This document shows positions 1 to 5,360 of a stretch of 8,908 bases of DNA, one piece after another (the stretch's first letter is position 1; each line of letters begins with the position of its first letter). Made by a program: the position numbers and the translations under genes. This stretch comes from Actinomycetota bacterium (GTDB taxonomy: Bacteria; Actinomycetota; Thermoleophilia; Gaiellales; Gaiellaceae), in NCBI GenBank assembly GCA_005885085.1, contig VAXY01000105.1, positions 1 through 8,908 of the forward strand, in the 5' to 3' direction. Below the pieces are notes generated by a model. It was not told where the DNA came from. It ran no database searches and saw only the letters and a list, made by a program, of their open reading frames with translations.

Positions 1-2
1 GC

Positions 3-260
3 AGGGTCGATGGACAGGCGATGGCCACCGCAATGGGCTATCGCGCTGAGAGCGCGGTCGGTGTCTTCGGCGTCACGACGGTCGCGTCTGCCCGGCGGCG
101 CGGCTACGGAGCCGCGCTGACGCGTGCGGCGATGCTGACCGAGACAGGTCTGCCGGCGATCCTCGCGCCCAGCAAGGAAGGCGAAGGCGTGTACGCGCGA
201 CTCGGTTTCGAGCACGTCGGTGAGCTGAGCATCTGGATCAGGGAACGCCCGGCCCCGTGA
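3..260 (+). CDS. GNAT-family N-acetyltransferase, C-terminal fragment
   Basis: This is the 3' end of a gene that enters from the left edge; the frame is open from base 3 and ends at TGA 258-260. About 85 residues are visible. The segment RRRGYGAAL matches motif A of the GNAT fold, the (R/Q)xxGxG/A loop that holds the acetyl-CoA pyrophosphate. Near the C-terminus, YARLGFEHVGE matches the usual 'YxrlGFe' segment of GNAT motif B. The substrate cannot be told. An internal ATG at base 21 is possible, but the GNAT fold needs more N-terminal sequence, so truncation by the window is the better reading. The last 23 bases overlap the 3' end of the convergent lytic transglycosylase gene. Confidence 0.75.
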   Translation, partial: RVDGQAMATAMGYRAESAVGVFGVTTVASARRRGYGAALTRAAMLTETGLPAILAPSKEGEGVYARLGFEHVGELSIWIRERPAP

Positions 261-1089
261 CGCGGCGGTCGCCGTGGGGTGTTTTCACGAACACCTGCCA
301 GTTGTAGAGCGCGTAGAACATCGCTCGCTCGGCGCGCATTGTCCGTGCGTACCTGAGCACGGCGTCGACGTATGCGTGCGACGGGTTGTACGCGTGGAGG
401 GCGCGACGGATGTGGCTGGGCGCTCCGGAGGCATGGAGGTAGTTCGCCGCTCCGAGGATCGCGTCGCGCGCGTCGTGCACGTCGCCCCCGAGTCCGTAGC
501 GGCGCCAGGTCGCCGGCATGAACTGCATCGGTCCCTGGGCACCCGCGGCGCTCGCGCTCCGCAGCTTTCCGAACTTCGACTCGACGAAGTTGACGGCGGC
601 GAGCACGTCCCACGGGACGCGGAAGCGTCGCTCCGCCTCGCGGTAGTCGGCGAGGAGCGCTGTGGCCGGTGCTGCCGGGCCGACCTTGATCGCGACAGAC
701 GGCAGCGGCGGTGTCAGTCGATACAGCTCGTGGTGTGCACGCAACAGGTTGCGGCTGATCCCACGTAACCCAGGCGCCAGCAGCGGCAATGTCCTCCGCG
801 CCAGGTTCTCGTCCCGGCCGAGCAACCGATAAGTGCGCTGCTGGTACAGGGCATAGAGAACGACATCGCGAGGGGGAGCCGCCGTCTTCGGCGTCCAGCG
901 CGTGATCGCCGCGCGCAGTTCTGTGCTCGTCGCCGAAAGCGCCTGCGCGAGCGCGGCGGGATCGCGTGGGATCGGTGCCTGAGGGGCCGGCGGCACAAAC
1001 GCGAACACTCCGACAAGTAGAGAAGCCCGCGCGAGGCGCGGGCTTCTCCGTAGCAGGCCCGTAAGCCGGATTCTGTTTTCGGTGACCAT
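238..1089 (-). CDS. Lytic transglycosylase, SLT domain (start uncertain)
   Basis: From the ATG at 1089 this encodes 283 residues. The C-terminal half (about 150-260) is a soluble-lytic-transglycosylase domain, which cleaves the MurNAc-GlcNAc bond of peptidoglycan outside the membrane. The catalytic Glu is E170 in NFVESKFG, followed by the diagnostic GAQGPMQFMPATW and a later AYNPSHAYVDAVLRYA. The N-terminal ~110 residues are not recognised. The start is the open question. ATG 1089 lies inside rnpB and gives an Arg-rich n-region followed by ASLLVGVFAFV, a plausible but short export signal. The next in-frame start, GTG at 1008 just past the rnpB terminator, removes the basic part and leaves no obvious signal. 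Neither has a well-spaced Shine-Dalgarno sequence. An ATG at 1104 is also in frame. The domain call is secure; the N-terminus is not. Confidence 0.8.
   Translation of the reverse strand: MVTENRIRLTGLLRRSPRLARASLLVGVFAFVPPAPQAPIPRDPAALAQALSATSTELRAAITRWTPKTAAPPRDVVLYALYQQRTYRLLGRDENLARRTLPLLAPGLRGISRNLLRAHHELYRLTPPLPSVAIKVGPAAPATALLADYREAERRFRVPWDVLAAVNFVESKFGKLRSASAAGAQGPMQFMPATWRRYGLGGDVHDARDAILGAANYLHASGAPSHIRRALHAYNPSHAYVDAVLRYARTMRAERAMFYALYNWQVFVKTPHGDRRVTGPGVP
1021..1047 (-). terminator. Hairpin terminator of rnpB
   Basis: A perfect 12-bp inverted repeat (AGAAGCCCGCGC at 1021-1032, GCGCGGGCTTCT at 1036-1047) closes a 3-base loop directly after the P1 3' strand of the RNase P RNA. It is followed by CTACTTGTC on the minus strand rather than a clean T tract. 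The stem strength and position argue for termination or 3'-end stabilisation. The lytic transglycosylase frame runs through it. Confidence 0.7.
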
Positions 1090-1375
1090 CCCTCTGTGCA
1101 GCAACCCGGTCCCTCGGCGGGCCGCCTGATGACGGGACCTGTTTGCCTTGCACCGGACGGGGTTTGGCTAGCCGCCGTGTCGCCACGACGCTGGTGGGCT
1201 CTTACCCCACCCTTTCACCCTTGCCTCGGCGTCTCCGGAGAGAAGCTCGCCGGTCGGCGGTCTCCTTTCTGTGCCACTTTCCGTCGGCTTTCGCCGCCTG
1301 GGTCGCCCCAGCGTCCTGCCCTACGGTGTCCGGACTTTCCTCGAGCCCTGAGGGCCCGCGGTCACCCGGCCTGCG
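1049..1375 (-). ncRNA. rnpB: RNase P RNA (bacterial type A)
   Basis: This is the catalytic RNA that removes tRNA 5' leaders. On the minus strand the conserved 5' element GAGGAAAGTCCGGAC (CR-I) is at about 1329-1343, AAGGGTGAAAGGGTG with GGTAAGAGC at about 1196-1221, and the 3' conserved element ACAGAATCCGGCTTA (P4 3' strand) at about 1062-1076. The ends pair as P1: GCAGGCC (1374-1368) with GGCCTGC (1059-1053). The length, about 325 nt, is on the short side for the class. A TACAAT -10 box lies 7 bases before the P1 start, fixing the 5' end near 1374-1375, and a 12-bp hairpin follows the 3' end. The 5' end overlaps the stop codon of the zinc-ribbon gene, and the 3' end overlaps the possible start of the lytic transglycosylase. 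Confidence 0.93.
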
Positions 1376-1565
1376 AGTCGAATTGTAGCTGTGCTTGTCC
1401 TCCGCCGAGCTCCCCGCGCAGGCTCGAGTTGCACTCGGGGCACGTGACCATGCCGCCGGCGTGCAGGACGAACTCGCCGCAGACGAGGCACTCGAGGCTC
1501 GCGCCCCGGAGCAACGCCTGCAGTTCTTGCTCGAGCGTGCGATGGAGTGGCGCGACGGCGGTCAC
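1362..1565 (-). CDS. Small zinc-ribbon protein in the lexA operon
   Basis: A 67-residue protein starting at GTG 1565, whose first bases overlap the lexA stop (GTGA, 4 bases), so translation is probably coupled. An N-terminal helix (about 5-22, EQELQALL) is followed by four cysteines in two CxxC pairs: C26/C29 in CLVCG and C42/C45 in CPEC. That is the pattern of a zinc ribbon (rubredoxin-like knuckles), and the last ~20 residues are a Gly/Gln-rich tail. The family and partner are not recognised; zinc ribbons of this size may bind nucleic acid or protein. Sitting directly behind lexA, it should be induced with it on DNA damage. Its last codons contain the -10 box of rnpB and its stop lies inside rnpB, so its 3' end is constrained by the RNA gene. 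Confidence 0.75.
   Translation of the reverse strand: MTAVAPLHRTLEQELQALLRGASLECLVCGEFVLHAGGMVTCPECNSSLRGELGGGQAQLQFDSQAG
1382..1387 (-). promoter_or_regulatory. -10 element of rnpB promoter
   Basis: On the minus strand TACAAT lies exactly 7 bases before the P1 helix of RNase P RNA, so transcription should begin at about 1374-1375. No convincing -35 hexamer is seen 16-18 bases upstream. The element is inside the coding sequence of the zinc-ribbon gene. Confidence 0.6.
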
Positions 1566-2173
1566 AGCTCTCTGAACACCCCCGTCACGCGGCCGAGGAT
1601 CTGGACATGCTGTGCGTAGATCGGTTCGAGCGCGTCGTTCTCCGGCTGGAGGCGCACGCGTCCGTTCTCACGGAAGAAGCGCTTCACGGTCGCCTCGTCG
1701 GCCGACTCGTCGTCGCCCGCAAGCGCTACGACGATCTCGCCGTTGCGCGCGTCTTGGCGGCGCTGCACGACGACGATGTCGCCGTCAAGGATGCCGGCGT
1801 TCACCATCGAGTCGCCCTTGACGCGAAGCAGGAAGTCACCGCGGAGCGTCTCCGGCACGGCGAGGTGGTCCTCGATGTTCTGGTCGGCCAGCAGCGGCCC
1901 GCCGGCCGCGATCTGGCCGACGAGCGGTAGCCGGGCGATCGTCGCCGCCGGCGCCGCTTCGCGCTCGCGGCCGACGAGCTCGAGTGCGCGCGGCTTCGTG
2001 GGATCGCGCCTGAGCAGACCGGCACGTTCGAGATTCGCGAGGTGCGCGTGCACGGTCGAGGGCGATGCGAGGCCCACGGCTTCGCCGATCTCCCGCACGG
2101 TCGGGGGGTAGCCGTGTTGGTCGACGTAGTCGACCAGAAAGTCCCAGATCTCCTGTTGCCGTCCCGTCAGCAT
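1562..2173 (-). CDS. lexA: LexA repressor, SOS regulator
   Basis: 203 residues, the usual length. LexA represses DNA-damage genes and cleaves itself when RecA filaments form. The N-terminal winged helix (about 1-65) carries the recognition segment PPTVREIGEAVGLASPSTVHAHL. The C-terminal S24-like peptidase half has the cleavage bond A90-G91 in QIAAGGP, the nucleophile S122 in GDSM, and the general base K164 in TVKRFF. The ATG at 2173 is chosen because GGAGG precedes it by 5 bases and MLTGRQQEIWDFL is the canonical N-terminus; the frame stays open further upstream, through the promoter and into tRNA-Leu, but that is not coding. A perfect SOS box 26 bases upstream shows autoregulation. The zinc-ribbon gene follows with a 4-base overlap. 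Confidence 0.97.
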   Translation of the reverse strand: MLTGRQQEIWDFLVDYVDQHGYPPTVREIGEAVGLASPSTVHAHLANLERAGLLRRDPTKPRALELVGREREAAPAATIARLPLVGQIAAGGPLLADQNIEDHLAVPETLRGDFLLRVKGDSMVNAGILDGDIVVVQRRQDARNGEIVVALAGDDESADEATVKRFFRENGRVRLQPENDALEPIYAQHVQILGRVTGVFREL

Positions 2174-2178
2174 CTCCG

Positions 2179-2183
2179 CCTCC
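2179..2183 (-). promoter_or_regulatory. Ribosome binding site of lexA
   Basis: GGAGG on the minus strand, 5 bases before the ATG at 2173. It decides the lexA start, and it is one of the few strong Shine-Dalgarno sequences in the window. Confidence 0.8.
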
Positions 2184-2199
2184 AGGGTTGGATGTCGGG

Positions 2200-2213
2200 C
2201 GAACGTGTGTTCG
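2200..2213 (-). promoter_or_regulatory. LexA operator (SOS box)
   Basis: CGAAC-GTGT-GTTCG (plus-strand reading) is a full match to the Gram-positive/actinobacterial SOS consensus CGAAC-RNRY-GTTCG. It lies 26 bases before the lexA ATG and begins 6 bases past the lexA -10 box, so bound LexA would cover the transcription start. Confidence 0.92.
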
Positions 2214-2219
2214 CCATCA

Positions 2220-2248
2220 AAGGTAGAGATTCCTTCGGACGGCGTCAA
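2220..2248 (-). promoter_or_regulatory. lexA promoter (-35 and -10)
   Basis: On the minus strand TTGACG (2248-2243) and TACCTT (2225-2220) are separated by exactly 17 bases, a good sigma-70/SigA-type promoter. It is the only promoter in the window with a clear -35 box. The SOS box lies immediately downstream. Confidence 0.8.
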
Positions 2249-2322
2249 GCCCGTAATGGACGGCGAACCGGAAAGAACGCCAAGGCCCTGGTCTGACCCC
2301 TGACGTGACTCGTAGGAACAAG

Positions 2323-2408
2323 TGCGCTGGAGAGGACTTGAACCTCCACGGCCTTTTAAGGCCACTAGGCCCTCAACCTAGCGCGTCTACCAATTCCGCC
2401 ACCAGCGC
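2323..2408 (-). tRNA. tRNA-Leu (anticodon GAG)
   Basis: 86 nt, with the long variable arm of a class II tRNA. The acceptor stem GCGCTGG (2408-2402) pairs with CCAGCGC (2330-2324), and the discriminator base is A. The anticodon stem CTAGG/CCTAG encloses TTGAGGG, giving anticodon GAG, which reads CUC and CUU. The T arm GGAGG-TTCAAGT-CCTCT and a variable-arm hairpin (GGCCTT/AAGGCC) are intact. No CCA is encoded at the 3' end, so it must be added after transcription. Confidence 0.96.
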
Positions 2409-2421
2409 CCGAGGGACCGCA

Positions 2422-2427
2422 AGTGTA
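2422..2427 (-). promoter_or_regulatory. Probable -10 element for tRNA-Leu
   Basis: TACACT on the minus strand, ending 13 bases before the mature tRNA 5' end. That leaves room for a short leader removed by RNase P. No clear -35 box is seen; the region where it would lie is taken by the hairpin at 2431-2457. Confidence 0.45.
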
Positions 2428-2430
2428 GCC

Positions 2431-2457
2431 GCAGGGACGGGCTTTGCCCGGCCCTGC
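2431..2457. repeat. Strong hairpin between tRNA-Leu and tldD
   Basis: GCAGGG (2431-2436) pairs with CCCTGC (2452-2457), and CGGGC (2438-2442) with GCCCG (2446-2450), around a TTT loop. One A/G mismatch interrupts an otherwise continuous 11-bp stem. There is no T tract on either side, so a simple intrinsic terminator is unlikely. It covers the -35 region of the tRNA promoter. The rest of 2409-2571 holds only the tRNA and tldD promoter elements and a 14-base repeat. Confidence 0.5.
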
Positions 2458-2529
2458 TGACCGGCGCCCTCCGCTAGCGAGTCGCCGCGAAATCATCATG
2501 CGAGCGACGCGAGCGCTTTTCGCGACGGG

Positions 2530-2543
2530 CTAGCGCGTCTACC
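2530..2543 (+). repeat. 14-base direct copy of a tRNA-Leu segment
   Basis: CTAGCGCGTCTACC occurs here and at 2378-2391 in the same orientation, where it is part of tRNA-Leu (D arm through the 5' side of the anticodon stem, read on the complementary strand). The two copies are about 150 bases apart. No other tRNA feature surrounds the second copy. Confidence 0.6.
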
Positions 2544-2556
2544 CCGCGGCCGAGAC

Positions 2557-2562
2557 TAAAGT
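2557..2562 (+). promoter_or_regulatory. -10 element of tldD, probably leaderless
   Basis: TAAAGT (TANNNT class) ends 9 bases before the GTG start of tldD, and no Shine-Dalgarno sequence lies between. This fits a transcript beginning at or next to the start codon. No good -35 hexamer is seen. Confidence 0.5.
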
Positions 2563-2571
2563 CCGCCTCCC

Positions 2572-4005
2572 GTGCGCGACCTCTGTGCAGCCGCCGTCGA
2601 TGCCGCGACAAGCGCCGGTGCCGAGTACGCAGACGCCCGAGTCGTCCTCAAGCGCAACCAGCTCGTCGCGACGAAGAACGGTCGCGTCGACCGCATGATG
2701 GATGCGGAGAGCGAGGGGATCGGTGTTCGCGTGCTCGTCAACGGCGCGTGGGGGTTCGCAGGCGACCGGCGGCTGACGGCCGAGGGCGCACGCGAGGCCG
2801 CCGTCCGCGCCTGTACGTTCGCCCGAGCGGCGGCGGGCAAGCACTCACGCGCGCTGACCACGATCGAGCCGCAGAGCGGCCGGCACCAAAGCCCGGTCGA
2901 GCGGGATCCGTTCGCCGTCTCCCTCGCCGACAAGGTCGACCTCTGCCTCCGCGCCGACGAGGCGCTCGCCGGCACCGATGTGATCGTGCGCCAAGCGATG
3001 GTGCGCGCGCAGCGCGAGCACAAGCTGCTGCTCTCGTCGGAAGGAACCGAGGTCGAGCAGGTACTCACCGAGTGCGGCGCCGGGATCGACTGCGCAGCCG
3101 CGCGCAACGGCATGTTCCAGATGCGCAGCTACCCGAGTGCGCACATCGGCTCGAGCTGCCAGGCAGGCTGGGAGTACGTCGACGAACTGCGCCTCGTCGA
3201 CGAAGCGCCGCGCGTCGCCGAGCAGGCCGCCGCGCTCCTCCGTGCGGATCCGTGCCCGGACGGGATCACCACCGTCGTGCTCGACGGCGACCAGGTCGCG
3301 CTGCAGGTGCACGAGTCCGTCGGCCATCCGACAGAGCTCGACCGCGTCTACGGGACAGAGGCGTCGTATGCAGGTACCAGCTTCCTCAAGCCCGGCGACC
3401 TCGGCTCGCTCCGTTACGGCTCCGAGCTCATGAACATCACCGCCGATCCAACGACGCCAGGCGGGCTCGGCAGCTTCGCCTTCGACGACGAAGGCGTGCC
3501 GGCGGAGCCCACCCCGGTCGTCGAGGCCGGCAAGCTCACGGGCTTCCTCACGTCCCGCGAAACCGCTGCGCGCATGGGCGCCGGCACCGGTGGATCCATG
3601 CGCGCGGACGGCTGGAACCGGATGCCGCTCGTCCGCATGACGAACCTCCACATCGAGCCGGGCCAGGGGACGCTGGACGATCTGCTCACGGACGTGGACA
3701 ACGGGATCTACATGGAGACGAACCGCAGCTGGTCGATCGACGACAAACGGCTCAACTTCCAGTTCGGCACGCAAATCGCGTGGGAGATCAAGGACGGCAA
3801 GCTCGGGCGCATGCTGCGCGATGCGACGTACACCGGGATCACTCCGGAGTTCTGGGGCTCCCTCGACGCCGTCGCCGGACGCGAAGCTTGGCGTCTCTAC
3901 GGTCTGACGAACTGCGGCAAAGGACAGCCGGGACAGAGCGCGCACGTGTCGCACGGAGCTGCGCCCGCGCGGTTCCGCAACGTGCAGGTGGGGGTCAAGC
4001 CATAA
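2572..4005 (+). CDS. tldD: TldD-type metalloprotease catalytic subunit
   Basis: 477 residues from a GTG start, close to the usual ~480. TldD and TldE form a protease; in Escherichia coli the pair trims the microcin B17 leader peptide and degrades CcdA. The zinc site HExxxH is seen as HESVGH at 247-252, and the conserved C-terminal Cys is C448 in TNCGKGQPGQ. Other family segments are PGGLGSFAFDDEG (about 296-308) and MPLVRMTNLHIEPG (about 351-364). The start is supported by the -10 box 9 bases upstream and by the MRDLCAAAVDAATSAGAEYADAR-like N-terminus, typical of the family. tldE follows with its frame overlapping the TAA stop. No RiPP precursor or toxin-antitoxin gene is nearby, so the natural substrate is unknown. 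Confidence 0.94.
   Translation: MRDLCAAAVDAATSAGAEYADARVVLKRNQLVATKNGRVDRMMDAESEGIGVRVLVNGAWGFAGDRRLTAEGAREAAVRACTFARAAAGKHSRALTTIEPQSGRHQSPVERDPFAVSLADKVDLCLRADEALAGTDVIVRQAMVRAQREHKLLLSSEGTEVEQVLTECGAGIDCAAARNGMFQMRSYPSAHIGSSCQAGWEYVDELRLVDEAPRVAEQAAALLRADPCPDGITTVVLDGDQVALQVHESVGHPTELDRVYGTEASYAGTSFLKPGDLGSLRYGSELMNITADPTTPGGLGSFAFDDEGVPAEPTPVVEAGKLTGFLTSRETAARMGAGTGGSMRADGWNRMPLVRMTNLHIEPGQGTLDDLLTDVDNGIYMETNRSWSIDDKRLNFQFGTQIAWEIKDGKLGRMLRDATYTGITPEFWGSLDAVAGREAWRLYGLTNCGKGQPGQSAHVSHGAAPARFRNVQVGVKP
3986..3994 (+). promoter_or_regulatory. Shine-Dalgarno sequence for tldE
   Basis: AGGTGGGGG lies in the last codons of tldD and ends 7 bases before the ATA at 4002. It marks where tldE translation most likely begins although no ATG, GTG or TTG is present there. 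Confidence 0.55.
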
Positions 4006-5360
4006 ACGCGCTCGAGGTTGCGCGTGCGGCGCTCGAGGCCGCGGGAACCGACGCCGAAGCCGTTGCGCACTCGGAGCGCTCCGGCCTTGCCCGCTTCGCC
4101 GGCTCCGAGGTGCACCAGCCGACCCTGATCGAGAACATCGTCGTGACGCTCCGCGTCGTACGCGGAAAGCGCTCAGGTGTCGCGACGACGAACAGAGTGG
4201 ACGGCGACGGCCTCGCCGAGCTCGCGGAGCGCGCAACCTCCGCTGCCGAGAGCGCTCCGCCGGACGAGAGCTTCCCGGGCCTCGCCCCGGCCGCCGAGCC
4301 AACCCGGGTCGAGGGGTATGACGAAGACACAGCCGGACTCGGGCCGGACGAGCAGGCGCGCCGCGCCGCGGCGGCGATCGATGCGGCCGGCGACATGCCC
4401 GTGTACGGCTTCTTCACGAGCGCGGCCTCGGAGCTCGCGATCGCCTCCTCGACCGGTCTCAACGCGGAGCAACGGATGACCGACGCAACCGCGCTGGTAG
4501 TCGCCGCGGCCGAGGGGTGCTCGGGTTACGCGGAACGCACAGCCTGGCGCGTCGCCGACATCGACCCGGCAGCGGTAGCACGCGAGGCGACGGAAAAGGC
4601 TGCGCGCACGACGGACGCGGGCGAGCTCGAACCGGGCGTATACCGCGCTGTCCTCGAGCCGTACGCCTTCGCCGATCTGCTCGACTACTTCTCCCACGAC
4701 TCGCTCGGCGCGCTCGGGCTGCTCGAGAAGCGGAGCTACTTCAGCGGCCGGCTCGGCGAGCAGATCGTCGACGACAAGATCACGATCACGGACGATCCGC
4801 TCGATCCGCACGGGCTGCCGAAGTCGTTCGACTTCGAGGGGACGCCCAAACAGCGCGTGATCCTTGTCGAGCACGGTGTCGCGCGCGGTGTCGTCTGGGA
4901 CCGCACGACGGCTGCACAGGCGAGCAACGGCGCGACGACCACCGGGCACGCCGGCCCGGTCGAGTCCCGCGACTGGGGCCCGCTCCCGTACTCGCTGTCG
5001 ATCGCCACGGGCGAGGCGGAGTCGGTCGAAGAGCTGGCGGAACTCGTCGGCGACGGTATCTACATCACGCGTCTGCACTATCTCGGCGTGGTGGATCCGC
5101 GCGAAGGGGTCGTCACCGGGATGACACGGGACGGCACGTTTCGCATCCGTGGCGGCAAGATCGCCGAACCGCTCGTGAACCTGCGGTTCACCGTCGCGGT
5201 CCCCGACCTCCTGCGGGAGGTCTACAGCCTGACGAAGAAGGCCGCGCTCGTGAACTCACAGAACTTCTACGGCGACCGCTACCCGTACGGCGTGCTGGCG
5301 CCGGCGATTGCGGCGGCGCGCTTCACGATCACTGGCGTCGGCTCGAAGCCAGGGATCTGA
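4002..5360 (+). CDS. tldE: TldE/PmbA-type protease subunit, apparent ATA start
   Basis: 452 residues counted from ATA 4002. TldE (PmbA) is the non-catalytic partner of TldD; as expected it lacks HExxxH. Family features are the N-terminal GLARFAGSEVHQPTLIENIVVTLRVV, the central KRSYFSGRLGEQIVDDKITITDDP and SFDFEGTPKQRVILVEHG, and the C-terminal NLRFTVAVPDLLREV. The N-terminal conserved part begins before the first canonical in-frame start (GTG near 4110), and no ATG, GTG or TTG precedes it in the nearby sequence. ATA at 4002 overlaps the tldD stop (ATAA, where ATGA would be usual) and has a Shine-Dalgarno sequence before it. A sequence error (ATG to ATA), a true AUA start, or a -1 frameshift from tldD at GTG GGG could each explain this. 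The 3' end overlaps the convergent lipoprotein gene by 32 bases. Confidence 0.9.
   Translation: MNALEVARAALEAAGTDAEAVAHSERSGLARFAGSEVHQPTLIENIVVTLRVVRGKRSGVATTNRVDGDGLAELAERATSAAESAPPDESFPGLAPAAEPTRVEGYDEDTAGLGPDEQARRAAAAIDAAGDMPVYGFFTSAASELAIASSTGLNAEQRMTDATALVVAAAEGCSGYAERTAWRVADIDPAAVAREATEKAARTTDAGELEPGVYRAVLEPYAFADLLDYFSHDSLGALGLLEKRSYFSGRLGEQIVDDKITITDDPLDPHGLPKSFDFEGTPKQRVILVEHGVARGVVWDRTTAAQASNGATTTGHAGPVESRDWGPLPYSLSIATGEAESVEELAELVGDGIYITRLHYLGVVDPREGVVTGMTRDGTFRIRGGKIAEPLVNLRFTVAVPDLLREVYSLTKKAALVNSQNFYGDRYPYGVLAPAIAAARFTITGVGSKPGI

Noticed and set aside
104..1186. Long minus-strand frame (360 codons) over the transglycosylase and rnpB
   Set aside because: Arg/Pro-rich translation without domains; it is a shadow of the transglycosylase gene and crosses rnpB.
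1096..1575. Plus-strand open frames across rnpB and the zinc-ribbon gene
   Set aside because: They are antisense to a conserved RNA and to the better zinc-ribbon frame; the translations resemble no family.
2174..2365. 64-codon N-terminal extension of LexA
   Set aside because: It would run from inside tRNA-Leu through the lexA promoter and SOS box; ATG 2173 has the ribosome site and the canonical N-terminus.
2748..4001. Upstream part of the frame that contains tldE
   Set aside because: Arg-rich shadow of tldD; only the part after 4002 resembles TldE.
2845..4302. 485-codon minus-strand frame opposite tldD-tldE
   Set aside because: Antisense shadow in GC-rich DNA; low-complexity Arg/Ala composition and no domain.
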